Of a DNA stretch of 64,000 nucleotides, positions 20,749 to 28,362 are shown one piece after another. The stretch is from JAICYJ01 sp963766445 (GTDB taxonomy: Bacteria > Actinomycetota > Thermoleophilia > Gaiellales > JAICJC01), in assembly GCA_963766445.1 (NCBI GenBank), contig CAVXZW010000021.1, positions 1 through 64,000 of the forward strand. Reading direction: 5' to 3'. A model generated the notes under the pieces. The model did not search any database and was not told the DNA's origin. It saw only the letters and a program-made list of their open reading frames with translations. The translations under genes were made by a program, and so were the position numbers. Position 1 is the stretch's first letter; the number at the start of each line of letters is the position of its first letter.

Positions 20749-21299
20749 TCGTGCTGGTGCGGCACGCGGAGGCGGTCGCGCCCTCCGATCCCCGCTACGA
20801 GGAAAACGGCCGGCCGCTGGCCGATGCCGGCCGCCGCGACGCCGAGCGGCTGGCCGATGGGCTCGCCGCCGAGGCGGTGGACGCCATCTACTCGAGCCCC
20901 TACCCGCGCGCGGTGCAGACGGTCGAGCCGCTGGCACGGCGAGTGGGTGCCGAGATCGGCCTGATCGACGACCTGCGCGAGCGGCTGCTCTCGCCCGGCG
21001 CCCTGCCCGACTGGCGGGAGCGGCTGCAGCGATCCTGGACGGACTTCGGGTACGCGCTAGCGGACGGGGAGTCCTCTGCGGAAGCCCAGCGGCGAGTCAC
21101 CGAGGTGCTGGCGGCGCTCCGGCGACGCGATCCCGGCATGCGAATCGTGGTAGCCAGCCACGGCAACCTGATCGCGCTGGCGCTGCACGCGATCGTGCCC
21201 GATCAGGTCGACTACGAGTTCTGGGCCGCGATGCCCACACCGGCGGTCTACGTGCTGCCGGGCGACGGCACGGTTTCAGGGCCCGGATTCGGCGACTGA
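20745..21299 (+). CDS. Histidine phosphatase family protein (SixA-like)
   Basis: A 184-residue 2-histidine phosphatase. The phosphohistidine motif is LVRHAEA at the very N-terminus, with SSPYPRAVQT near residue 47 and the second His in ASHGNLIAL. The GTG at 20745 overlaps the acs stop. Family members dephosphorylate phosphoproteins, small phosphates or nucleotides; the specificity is not evident. Confidence 0.8.
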
Positions 21300-21692
21300 G
21301 ATCTCGACCGCCGGCTTCTCGTCGTCGGTCTGGCGCAGCGCGCGCACGGCCATCTGCACCGCCACCACCATCAAGAGCACCGCGAACGACCGCTGCAGCG
21401 TCCTGCTGGAGAGCGAGTTGGCCACCACCTCCCCCAGCTTGGCCGTGGGCACCGATGCCAGGCCGATCACGACCGCGTCGCGCCAGTTCACGTTGCCGTA
21501 GCGGGTCTGTCGCCACGACCCCATCAGGATCACCGGCACCATCGCCGCCAGCGAGGTGGCGACGGCGACGTGGGCGTTCTCGCCCAGGAAGATCAGCGTG
21601 GGCACGAAGATCAGCCCGCCGCCAACGCCGAACAGCGCCGACAGCGTGCCGGCCAGGAAGCCGAACAGCACGGCCACGATCTCGTGCGTCAT
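21276..21692 (-). CDS. Half-size TSUP (TauE/SafE) membrane protein B
   Basis: A 138-residue membrane protein equal to one repeat of the TSUP anion-exporter family, with about four helices. The repeat motif FGFLAGTLSALFGVGGGLIF is at the N-terminus, followed by VATSLAAMVPVILMGSWRQ. ATG 21692 overlaps the stop of the other half (ATGA). Full-length TSUP proteins contain two such repeats in one chain of about 250 residues, so the two proteins probably form a heteromer. The substrate (sulfite, sulfoacetate or another small organosulfur/carboxylate anion) is unknown. Confidence 0.75.
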   Translation of the reverse strand: MTHEIVAVLFGFLAGTLSALFGVGGGLIFVPTLIFLGENAHVAVATSLAAMVPVILMGSWRQTRYGNVNWRDAVVIGLASVPTAKLGEVVANSLSSRTLQRSFAVLLMVVAVQMAVRALRQTDDEKPAVEISVAESGP

Positions 21693-22045
21693 ACCGCCAG
21701 CCTCACCGACACCAGCGCCAGGAACACGGAGAACAGCAGCACCACACGCCTGGTGTCGATGCGCTGGTGCAGCCACGCGCCGACCACGGCGCCGCCCACG
21801 GCGGGCAGCCCGATCAGCGCGCCCTGCTTCCACGCCACGTTGCCCGCGGAGGCGTGCGAGGCCGCCGCGGCCACGGCGGTGAACAGGATCGCGGCCAGCG
21901 ACGTGGCCATGGCCGACTTGGGCGGATACCGCCGCAGCGCGATCAGCATGGGCACGATCAGGATGCCGCCGCCAACGCCGAACAGACCCGAGAAGAAGCC
22001 GGCCACGAGGCCGATCCCGATCAGCACGGGTATGCGAGCGTTCAC
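21689..22045 (-). CDS. Half-size TSUP (TauE/SafE) membrane protein A
   Basis: A 118-residue protein with the TSUP repeat signature GLVAGFFSGLFGVGGGILIV, MATSLAAILFTAVAAAASH, and two further helices. The start chosen is GTG 22045, seven bases after the minus-strand -10 TACACT. It is translated just ahead of its partner with a 4-bp overlap. The two halves each carry a complete repeat and their own start, which argues against a simple frameshift in one long gene. Confidence 0.75.
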   Translation of the reverse strand: MNARIPVLIGIGLVAGFFSGLFGVGGGILIVPMLIALRRYPPKSAMATSLAAILFTAVAAAASHASAGNVAWKQGALIGLPAVGGAVVGAWLHQRIDTRRVVLLFSVFLALVSVRLAV

Positions 22046-22051
22046 GGCGGG

Positions 22052-22058
22052 TAGTGTA
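22052..22058. promoter_or_regulatory. Bidirectional overlapping -10 elements
   Basis: TAGTGTA contains TAGTGT for the plus strand (6 nt before the otsB ATG) and, complemented, TACACT for the minus strand (7 nt before the TSUP GTG). One symmetric element could start both leaderless transcripts. Confidence 0.45.
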
Positions 22059-22063
22059 AGGCG

Positions 22064-22822
22064 ATGGGGCGAATCCTGGCCGACCTGGTTGCGACGCTCG
22101 CGGCCGACCCACGTCACGGCGCCGTCGTCTGCGACATCGACGGCACGCTGGCTCCGATCGCGCCCACGCCAGAGCAGGCAACGGTGCTGCCGGCGGCGTT
22201 GCCTGAGCTGGAACGGCTGGTGGAGCGCTACACGCTGGTGGCCTGCGTGACCGGACGGCCCGCGGCCCAGGCACGCCGCATGGTCCCGATCCCCGGCGTT
22301 GCCATATCAGGAAACCACGGCCTCGAGGTGATGCACGGAGACGACGTGACGGTGGTGCCGCAGGCCGCGCGCTACATGGACGCGGTGCACGAGGCGCTGC
22401 TGGTGGTGGAGAACGACGGCCTGCTGCCGGAGCTGGGCTGCCGCGTCGAGGACAAGGGCGTCACCTTCACGGTGCACTACCGGGGATCGCCGCGGCCCGA
22501 CCACGCGCTGCGCTACCTGGAGGCGCAGATCGTGCCCAAGCTCGATCGCGCCGGGCTGGCCTGGAGCTTCGGCCGGATGGTGCTGGAGGTGCGTCCGCCG
22601 GTGGCGATCGACAAGGGATCGGCGGTGCGACGGCTGCGCGGCCGCAAGCGGATCACGAACCTGATGTACGTCGGAGACGACCGCACCGACCTGGACGCGT
22701 TCCGCGAGGCCACGATCAAGATCGCCGTCCGCTCGGCCGAGGGGCCGCCGGAGCTGATCGAGCAGGCCGATGCCTGCGTGGACGGGCCGGAGCAGGTGGT
22801 CGCGCTGCTGGCCTCGCTCTGA
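22064..22822 (+). CDS. otsB: Trehalose-6-phosphate phosphatase
   Basis: A HAD-superfamily phosphatase of 252 residues making trehalose from trehalose-6-phosphate. Motif I is VCDIDGTLAPI with both Asp residues, motif II is the Thr in ACVTGRP, GNHGLE is typical of OtsB, and motif IV is MYVGDDRTDLDAF. No trehalose-phosphate synthase (otsA) lies nearby. Confidence 0.9.
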   Translation: MGRILADLVATLAADPRHGAVVCDIDGTLAPIAPTPEQATVLPAALPELERLVERYTLVACVTGRPAAQARRMVPIPGVAISGNHGLEVMHGDDVTVVPQAARYMDAVHEALLVVENDGLLPELGCRVEDKGVTFTVHYRGSPRPDHALRYLEAQIVPKLDRAGLAWSFGRMVLEVRPPVAIDKGSAVRRLRGRKRITNLMYVGDDRTDLDAFREATIKIAVRSAEGPPELIEQADACVDGPEQVVALLASL

Positions 22823-22829
22823 CGGCCGA

Positions 22830-24560
22830 CTACTTGAGCAGCTTCTTCAGCTGCTTCCAGGTGCGCGTGTTGACCACGTCCTTCGGCGATGCCCAGCCCC
22901 GCCGCGCGTTCATGACGCCGAACCGCATGTAGTCGAGCGCAGCCAGGCTGTGCGCGTCGGTGTCGATCGACAGCTTGGCGCCCGCGGCCACCGCCATCCG
23001 CACGTTGCTGTCGGTCAGGTCGAGCCGGTGGGGCTGACCGCTCACCTCCAGCACCGTACCGGTCTCGACCGCCTTCGCGATCACCGCCTCCATGTCCATC
23101 GCGTAGGCCGGCCGCTTGCCAAGCATCCTGCCGGTGGGGTGGCCGATGATGTCGACGTGCGGGTTCTCCATCGCGGCGCACAGCCGCTTGGTCTGGTCCG
23201 CCTCGTTCAGCCTGTGCGAGGCGTGCAGGCTGGCGACGACCACGTCCAGCTCCGCCATCAGCTCGTCGGAGTAGTCCAGCGAGCCGTTCTTGAGGATGTC
23301 GACCTCCGTCCCGACCAGCAGCGTGAACCCGCCGTCCAGCGTGGCCGCCAGCTCGCGCACGCGCTCGATCTGCTTCCGCATACGGCCGGCATCCAGGCCC
23401 ATGCCGAACCCGACCGCCGGCGAGTGGTCGGTCACGTTCAGGTACTCGTAGCCTTTCGCCCGCGCGCCCTCCACCAGCTGCTCGAGCGTCATCTTGCCGT
23501 CGCTCCAGTCGGTGTGCGCGTGCAGGTCGCCCCGGATCTGGTCGATCGTCACCAGATCAGGCAACGTATGGTTGCGGGCGGCCTCGATCTCGCCCCGGTT
23601 CTCGCGCAGCTCGGGCGGGATCCAGTCCATGCCCAGGCGCTCGTAGACCTCGGCCTCATCCTGGCAGTGCAGCACCTCGCCCGTCTCGACCTGCTCGATG
23701 CCGTACTCGCTGACCTTCAGCCCGGCGCGCACCGCAGCCTCCCGCAGCGCCACGTTGTGGTGCTTGGAGCCGGTCAGGTGCTGCAGCAGGTTGCCGAACA
23801 CCTCCGGCTCGATCATGCGCAGCTCGACCCGGCTGCCGTCATGCGCGATGCAGGTCAGCTTCGCGTCGCCGCGGGACTCGACCTCAGCCACCCACTCATA
23901 CGCCGCGAAGGCGTCGCCGACCGCGGCCGGCCGCCGAGTGGCCACCACCAGGTCGATGTCCTTCGCCGTGTCGGTGAACCGGCGCAGGCTGCCTGCGATC
24001 TCACACTCCTCGACGTCACCGTGCTCCCGTAGCTCGGCGGCAACCCGTTCAGCGAACGGCCGCAGACGCCCCGACGCGACCCGGTCGCGCTTGTGCTCTC
24101 GCGGCACCTGCAGGCCGGCCAGGATCGCCTGCTCGGTGCGATCGCCGAGGCCGGCCACACCGCTGATGCGCCCGTCGCGGGCGGCCACCAGCACCTCATC
24201 GACGGTGGTGATGCCAAGCTCGGAGAACACGCGCTTGGCGGTCTTGGGCCCGATGCCGGGCACCCGCATCAGCGGCACCACCCCCGGTGGATTGCGATCG
24301 ACCAGCCGCTGGAGGGCGGCGATCTGGCCGCTGCCGATCAGCTCGGCCACCTTGTCGGAGATCGTGTCCCCGACGCCCGACAGCTCCGTCAGGCGGCCCT
24401 GCTGCGACAGCCGCACCACAGACTCGGGGGTCTCGCGCAGCGTCTTTGCGGCGCGCCGGTACGCGAGCACGCGGTAGGCCACCGCGCCCTCAACCTCCAG
24501 CAGATCGGCCATCAGCTCGAACCGCTCGGCGATTGCGTCGTTCGTCAACGTTGCGCTCAT
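22830..24560 (-). CDS. polX: DNA polymerase/3'-5' exonuclease PolX
   Basis: A family X DNA polymerase with a C-terminal PHP nuclease domain, 576 residues, acting in gap-filling and base-excision repair. The N-terminal helix-hairpin-helix region includes MRVPGIGPKTAKRVF. The nucleotidyltransferase motif is IAGSLRRFTDTAKDIDLVV near residue 190, and the PHP metal motif is DLHAHTDWSDGK near residue 345. It is complete and uninterrupted. It starts at ATG 24560, six bases after the minus-strand -10 TATCAT, divergent from the glycosyltransferase. Confidence 0.93.
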   Translation of the reverse strand: MSATLTNDAIAERFELMADLLEVEGAVAYRVLAYRRAAKTLRETPESVVRLSQQGRLTELSGVGDTISDKVAELIGSGQIAALQRLVDRNPPGVVPLMRVPGIGPKTAKRVFSELGITTVDEVLVAARDGRISGVAGLGDRTEQAILAGLQVPREHKRDRVASGRLRPFAERVAAELREHGDVEECEIAGSLRRFTDTAKDIDLVVATRRPAAVGDAFAAYEWVAEVESRGDAKLTCIAHDGSRVELRMIEPEVFGNLLQHLTGSKHHNVALREAAVRAGLKVSEYGIEQVETGEVLHCQDEAEVYERLGMDWIPPELRENRGEIEAARNHTLPDLVTIDQIRGDLHAHTDWSDGKMTLEQLVEGARAKGYEYLNVTDHSPAVGFGMGLDAGRMRKQIERVRELAATLDGGFTLLVGTEVDILKNGSLDYSDELMAELDVVVASLHASHRLNEADQTKRLCAAMENPHVDIIGHPTGRMLGKRPAYAMDMEAVIAKAVETGTVLEVSGQPHRLDLTDSNVRMAVAAGAKLSIDTDAHSLAALDYMRFGVMNARRGWASPKDVVNTRTWKQLKKLLK

Positions 24561-24566
24561 GGGCCA

Positions 24567-24576
24567 ATGATAGGGT
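24567..24576. promoter_or_regulatory. Divergent leaderless -10 pair (polX / glycosyltransferase)
   Basis: Minus-strand TATCAT (24567-24572) is 6 nt from the polX ATG. Plus-strand TAGGGT (24571-24576) is 6 nt from the GTG at 24583. The two boxes share two base pairs, so polymerase can occupy only one at a time. Confidence 0.45.
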
Positions 24577-24582
24577 CAGACC

Positions 24583-25392
24583 GTGGAGCAGAGCCGCTAC
24601 CTGATCGTGCTGCCCACCTACGACGAGCGCGAGAACCTGCCTCGCATGATCGACGCGCTGGCGGCGATCCGCGACGAGATTCCGATGCCGGGCGAGGTGC
24701 TGGTCGTCGACGACGGCTCACCCGACGGCACCGGGCAGCTGGCCGACCAACTGGCGGCACGCCACGACTGGCTGCACGTGCTGCACCGTCCTGCCAAGCA
24801 GGGGCTCGGCCGCGCGTACCTGGCGGGCTTCGAGTGGGCGCTGCAGCGGCCGTTCAGCCACATCATCGAGATGGACTGCGACCTGTCGCACCCGGTGTCG
24901 GCCCTGCCGGCGATGCTCGAGGCGTCGCAGCATGCTGACCTGGTGCTGGGGTCGCGCTACACGGCCGGCGGCGGCGTCGACGGCTGGCCGCTTCTCCGCC
25001 GTGTCATCTCCCGCGGCGGCTGCGCGTACGCGCGGCTGGTGCTGGGGGTGCCGATCCACGATCTCACCGGCGGCTTCAAGTGCTTCCGCCGCTGGGTGCT
25101 CGAGTCGCTCGACCTGTCGCACGTGCGGGCGGGCGGCTACGCCTTTCAGATCGAGCTCACCTACCGCACCCTGCGCATGGGCGGCCGCGTCGTCGAGCTG
25201 CCGATCACCTTCACCGACCGCGCCTACGGCGAGTCGAAGATGAGCCGTGCGATCGTGCTGGAGGCGGTGCGGGAGGTGCCGGCGCTGCGGCTGCGCGCCG
25301 CTGCGCGGGGCTCTGCTCGAGCGCCCGGACGGCGAGCCGCGCGTCTCGCTGATACCGTGACCGCTCGGCCGCGGGTAAGGAGCAACACGTGA
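24583..25392 (+). CDS. Polyprenol-phosphate glycosyltransferase (dolichol-P-mannose synthase-like)
   Basis: A GT2 family enzyme transferring a sugar, probably mannose, from a nucleotide donor to a polyprenyl phosphate. Landmarks are VLPTYDERENLPRMI, the donor-binding VVDDGSPDGTG, EMDCDLSHP and ITFTDRAYGESKMS. There are no C-terminal membrane segments, so it is the soluble single-domain type. The last 30 codons have poor third-position GC. A one-base shift near 25300 gives LRGALLERPDGEPRVSLIP and a stop at 25360, leaving a proper leader for trxA. The true end is therefore probably 25360. Confidence 0.85.
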   Translation: MEQSRYLIVLPTYDERENLPRMIDALAAIRDEIPMPGEVLVVDDGSPDGTGQLADQLAARHDWLHVLHRPAKQGLGRAYLAGFEWALQRPFSHIIEMDCDLSHPVSALPAMLEASQHADLVLGSRYTAGGGVDGWPLLRRVISRGGCAYARLVLGVPIHDLTGGFKCFRRWVLESLDLSHVRAGGYAFQIELTYRTLRMGGRVVELPITFTDRAYGESKMSRAIVLEAVREVPALRLRAAARGSARAPGRRAARLADTVTARPRVRSNT

Positions 25393-25724
25393 GCGATCAC
25401 ATCGTCGACGTCAGCGACAGCACGTTCCGCAGCGAGGTCGAGGAGGCCGGCCGGCCCGTGGTGGTCGACTTCTGGGCGCCCTGGTGCACGCCCTGCCGCG
25501 TGATGGAGCCGATCCTCGACGAGCTGGCCGAGCAGCACGGTGACCGGGTCGCGTTCGTGAAGCTGAACGTGGACGAGAACCAGGAGACGGCCGGACGGCT
25601 GGAGGTGCTGTCGATCCCGACGCTGATGGTGTTCGAGGGCGGCGAGGTCAAGAAGAAGCTGATCGGGGCCGTCCCGCGCCGCCGGCTGGAGGACGAGCTC
25701 AGCAGCTGGCTGACGCCGGCCTGA
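25389..25724 (+). CDS. trxA: Thioredoxin
   Basis: A 111-residue disulfide reductase. The redox site is W-C-T-P-C (C33, C36), with Thr in place of the usual Gly, which should shift the redox potential. The cis-Pro loop SIPT and the GGEVKKKLIGAVP block are normal. GTG 25389 is preceded by AAGGAG. No thioredoxin reductase is next to it. Confidence 0.92.
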   Translation: MSDHIVDVSDSTFRSEVEEAGRPVVVDFWAPWCTPCRVMEPILDELAEQHGDRVAFVKLNVDENQETAGRLEVLSIPTLMVFEGGEVKKKLIGAVPRRRLEDELSSWLTPA

Positions 25725-25732
25725 AGGGTCGA

Positions 25733-26577
25733 TCAGGCCCGCAGCACCGCAACCGTCGCCACGCCGGTGCCGATCAGCACCGCTCCGCACACCTGCATCC
25801 GGGACAGGCGCTCGCCGAAGAACAGGAACGAGACGAACGCCGCCACCGCCGCGAACTGCGACGCCAGCACGGCCGGCACCGCCACCCCGTGCTGGGAGCC
25901 GGTGATGTAGCCGACGAAGCCGGTCACCTCGGCGAACGCCCGAGTAGACCACCAGCGGCAGCGCCCGCCGCCCCGGCAGCCGCAGCTGCCCCGAGAGCGA
26001 CCATCGGCACCACCACGAACACCACGCCCACCACACGCGACACCAGGATCGTCCAGTAGGGGCCGATCGCCCCGCCCGCCTGCGAGCTGGCGACGAGCCC
26101 GAAGCCGAACACGACCGCCGACGTTCCCGCCAGCAGCGCAGGCCGCAGGTGCACGTCGGACAGGCGCGCGTGGAATGTCACCAGCACAACCCCGCAGGCG
26201 ACCACCGCCAGGGCCAGCGCCACGCCCGGGCTCAGCTGCTCGCCCAGGAAGATCACCGAGAACACCGCCGCCAGCGCCCCCTCGCACGAGGCGATCGGCG
26301 CGACCACGCCCACCTTGCCGACACGCAGGGCCGCATACACGCAGCCAAGGCCGGCCACCGACGCAGCCCCGGCAGCGAGCGCCCAGGCGGCGCCGCGGCC
26401 GGTCACGTCCGGCACGCCCTCGACCACCGGTGCGGCCACGACCATGATCACGAGACCCGTCAGCACCACGTAGGCCAGCACCTGCTGGGAGCCGATCATG
26501 CGCGTCGAGCGCGAGGCGATCGCGGTGGAGGTGCCCCACATCAGCGCGGCCAGCAGGCCGCCCAGCACACCCGTCAC
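25733..26577 (-). CDS. EamA/DMT family transporter, two frame breaks
   Basis: A drug/metabolite transporter with ten membrane helices, about 280 residues. The N-terminal part from ATG 26577 reads MTGVLGGLLAALMWGTSTAI and includes FSVIFLGEQLSPG. Frame breaks lie near 25997 and 25942; the intervening piece LPLVVYSG joins FAEVTGFVGYITGSQHG. The C-terminal half ends SFLFFGERLSRMQ...GTGVATVAVLRA. Both EamA repeats are represented, so the gene is probably intact in the cell. It overlaps the thiL stop by 4 bp. The cargo is unknown. Confidence 0.75.
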
Positions 26578-27395
26578 TGAAAGTGGTCCCAGCCGGCCAG
26601 ATCGTGGCGCGGCCCGGACGCGTCGAACAGCAGCACGGCCCCGTCGCCGGTCAGCTCCCCCACGTCGGTCACAAACGGCGGCTGCGGCTGGGTGTCCGGC
26701 AAGGCTGCCAGCAGCTCGTAGTCCTCGCCTCCGGCTGCGGCCTGCTCGAGCGTGGCGCCGGCGGCGAGCGGCAGCCGCTCGAGGTCGATGCGGGCGCCGC
26801 AGCCGGAGGCGCGCGCCAGGCGGCCGGCATCGCGGGCGATGCCGTCGGAGAGGTCGATCATGGCGGTGGCGATCGCGGCCAGCTCCCGGCCCTCCCGCAG
26901 CCGCGGCGTCACCTCGGCCATGAAGCCGGCGACCGCCTGAGCGCCCAGCGGGCCGGTCACCACCAGCCGGTCGCCGGCACGGCCGCCCGATCGCAGCACC
27001 GGGTGCTGTGCGCGGCCGACGGCCGTCACCGACACGGTCAGCGACGCGGCCCGCGAGAGATCGCCGCCGGCCAGCGGCACGCCGTGGGAGGCCACGCCGG
27101 CCGCGAGCTCGCCGGCGTCACCGCGGTCCGGCGGCAGGCCGAAGGCGGCCAGCAGGCAGACCGGCCGGGCGCCCATGGCTGCCAGGTCGGACAGGTTCAC
27201 CGCGGCGGCGCGGGCGCCGATCTGCCGCAGCGACTGATGGGACGAGTCGAAGTGCACGCCGTCGACCAGCATGTCGCAGCAGACCACGAACCCGCCGTCG
27301 AGCACCGCGGCATCGTCGCCGATGCCGAGCACCAGGCCGTCGCCGGTCCCGGCGACGGCGCGGATGCGTTCGACCAGTTCGTCCTCTGGTAGCAT
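26574..27395 (-). CDS. thiL: Thiamine-monophosphate kinase
   Basis: Phosphorylates thiamine monophosphate to the cofactor thiamine diphosphate; 273 residues. Motifs seen are LGIGDDAAV, the ATP/Mg site VDGVHFD, LAGGDLSRA and IDLSDGIARD. The start is ATG 27395, seven bases after the minus-strand -10 TACATT; a TTG at 27404 is possible but would lie too close to that box. The stop overlaps the transporter start. The divergent Phe leader peptide begins only 8 bp away. Confidence 0.92.
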   Translation of the reverse strand: MLPEDELVERIRAVAGTGDGLVLGIGDDAAVLDGGFVVCCDMLVDGVHFDSSHQSLRQIGARAAAVNLSDLAAMGARPVCLLAAFGLPPDRGDAGELAAGVASHGVPLAGGDLSRAASLTVSVTAVGRAQHPVLRSGGRAGDRLVVTGPLGAQAVAGFMAEVTPRLREGRELAAIATAMIDLSDGIARDAGRLARASGCGARIDLERLPLAAGATLEQAAAGGEDYELLAALPDTQPQPPFVTDVGELTGDGAVLLFDASGPRHDLAGWDHFQ

Positions 27396-27408
27396 GGGCG
27401 GCAATGTA
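27390..27408. promoter_or_regulatory. Interlocked thiL / pheL promoters
   Basis: On the plus strand TAGCAT (27390-27395) is 8 nt before the leader-peptide ATG at 27404. On the minus strand TACATT (27403-27408) is 7 nt before the thiL ATG at 27395. Each -10 box overlaps the other gene's start codon, so both transcripts would be leaderless and polymerase binding should be mutually exclusive. Confidence 0.5.
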
Positions 27409-27460
27409 CCGGCTGTCCTTCTTCGGCTTCGCCTTTACCACCCTGCAGGGAGGCATCTGA
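27404..27460 (+). CDS. pheL: Phenylalanine-rich leader peptide of pheA
   Basis: An 18-residue reading frame MYRLSFFGFAFTTLQGGI with four Phe codons among residues 6-11 and a stop at 27458-27460. It lies 30 bp before a rho-independent terminator and 69 bp before pheA. The segment GGGAGGC (27448-27454) inside its last codons is complementary to GCCTCCC in the 5' arm of the terminator. Ribosome stalling at Phe codons could therefore favour an antiterminator. There is no Shine-Dalgarno sequence; the ATG coincides with the expected transcription start. Confidence 0.75.
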   Translation: MYRLSFFGFAFTTLQGGI

Positions 27461-27490
27461 GCGCGCCGGAGCAGATCCGCGAGCTATCAG

Positions 27491-27515
27491 GGCCTCCCCG
27501 TGGGAGGCCTTTTTT
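27491..27515 (+). terminator. pheA attenuator (rho-independent terminator)
   Basis: GGCCTCCC (27491-27498), loop CGT, GGGAGGCC (27502-27509), then six T (27510-27515): a perfect 8-bp GC stem with a U-run, directly before the pheA ribosome-binding site GGAGG (27519-27523). Its 5' arm can alternatively pair with 27448-27454. Confidence 0.85.
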
Positions 27516-27528
27516 GTTGGAGGAATCG

Positions 27529-28362
27529 ATGACGCTACCCGTCGCACATTTCGGAGAGGAGGGCGCATACGCCGCCGAGGCGGCCGGCCGGCTGTACCCC
27601 GAGGCCGAGCTGGTCGCCTGCCACTCGATCCCGGATGTGGTTCGCGCCGTGACCCGCGGCGACGCCGGCTGCGGCGTGCTGCCGATCGAGAACTCGCTGG
27701 CCGGCGTCGTCCCGGAGACCTACGACGTGCTCGCCCACGCGCCGCTCTCGATCGTCGACGAGACGGTGCTGGCGGTGCCGCACGTGCTGGTGGGCTTGCC
27801 CGGAACCAACATCGACGCCCTCGCGCGCATCCACTCGCATCCGATGGCGCTGACGCAGTGCCGGCGCTTCCTGTCGTCGCTGCCGGACACGCTGCCGGAG
27901 GTGGCGCCCAGCACCGCCGGCGCCGCGCGGCGCGTTGCCGAGTCAGGCGACGCGCGGCAGGCGGCGATCTCGTCTCGGTGGGCGGCCGAGCGCTATGAGC
28001 TGACGGTGCTCCTGAATGACGTCTCCGACCACGCCCAGAACTACACCAGGTTCGTGGCCGTGGCCGGCCACACCCGCATCGACCGCGCGCCCGGCGAGGA
28101 CTGGCGCTGTGCGATCCGCTTCGTCACCCACCACCACCCAGGCGCCCTGCACGACGCGATCGAGCCGCTGCGCCGGTACGGCGTGAACATGTCCTCGCTG
28201 CAGTCCCGCCCGATCCCCGGGCGCCCCTGGGACTACCAGTTCTACGCCGACCTGGAGGGCCACCCGCTCGACGCACCGGTCGGTGAGGCGCTGCGCGAGA
28301 TGGAGGGCAAGGTGGCACAGATCGCATACCTGGGCTGCTATCCCGCCCACCCACGGCCGTGA
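27529..28362 (+). CDS. pheA: Prephenate dehydratase
   Basis: Converts prephenate to phenylpyruvate for phenylalanine synthesis; 277 residues. The catalytic domain (about 1-180) has GCGVLPIENSLAGVV and the family NYTRF motif, here SDHAQNYTRFVAV. The C-terminal ACT domain has GALHDAIEPLRRYGVNM followed by QSRP, the Phe-sensing ESRP region with Glu replaced by Gln. Enzyme-level feedback may therefore be altered while transcription is controlled by the upstream attenuator. ATG 27529 has GGAGG 5 nt upstream. The stop overlaps the helicase start. Confidence 0.93.
   Translation: MTLPVAHFGEEGAYAAEAAGRLYPEAELVACHSIPDVVRAVTRGDAGCGVLPIENSLAGVVPETYDVLAHAPLSIVDETVLAVPHVLVGLPGTNIDALARIHSHPMALTQCRRFLSSLPDTLPEVAPSTAGAARRVAESGDARQAAISSRWAAERYELTVLLNDVSDHAQNYTRFVAVAGHTRIDRAPGEDWRCAIRFVTHHHPGALHDAIEPLRRYGVNMSSLQSRPIPGRPWDYQFYADLEGHPLDAPVGEALREMEGKVAQIAYLGCYPAHPRP

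Noticed and set aside
27404..27515. T-box riboswitch before pheA
   Set aside because: The leader is only about 110 nt and lacks the T-box consensus and specifier stem; the Phe-rich frame explains the terminator better.
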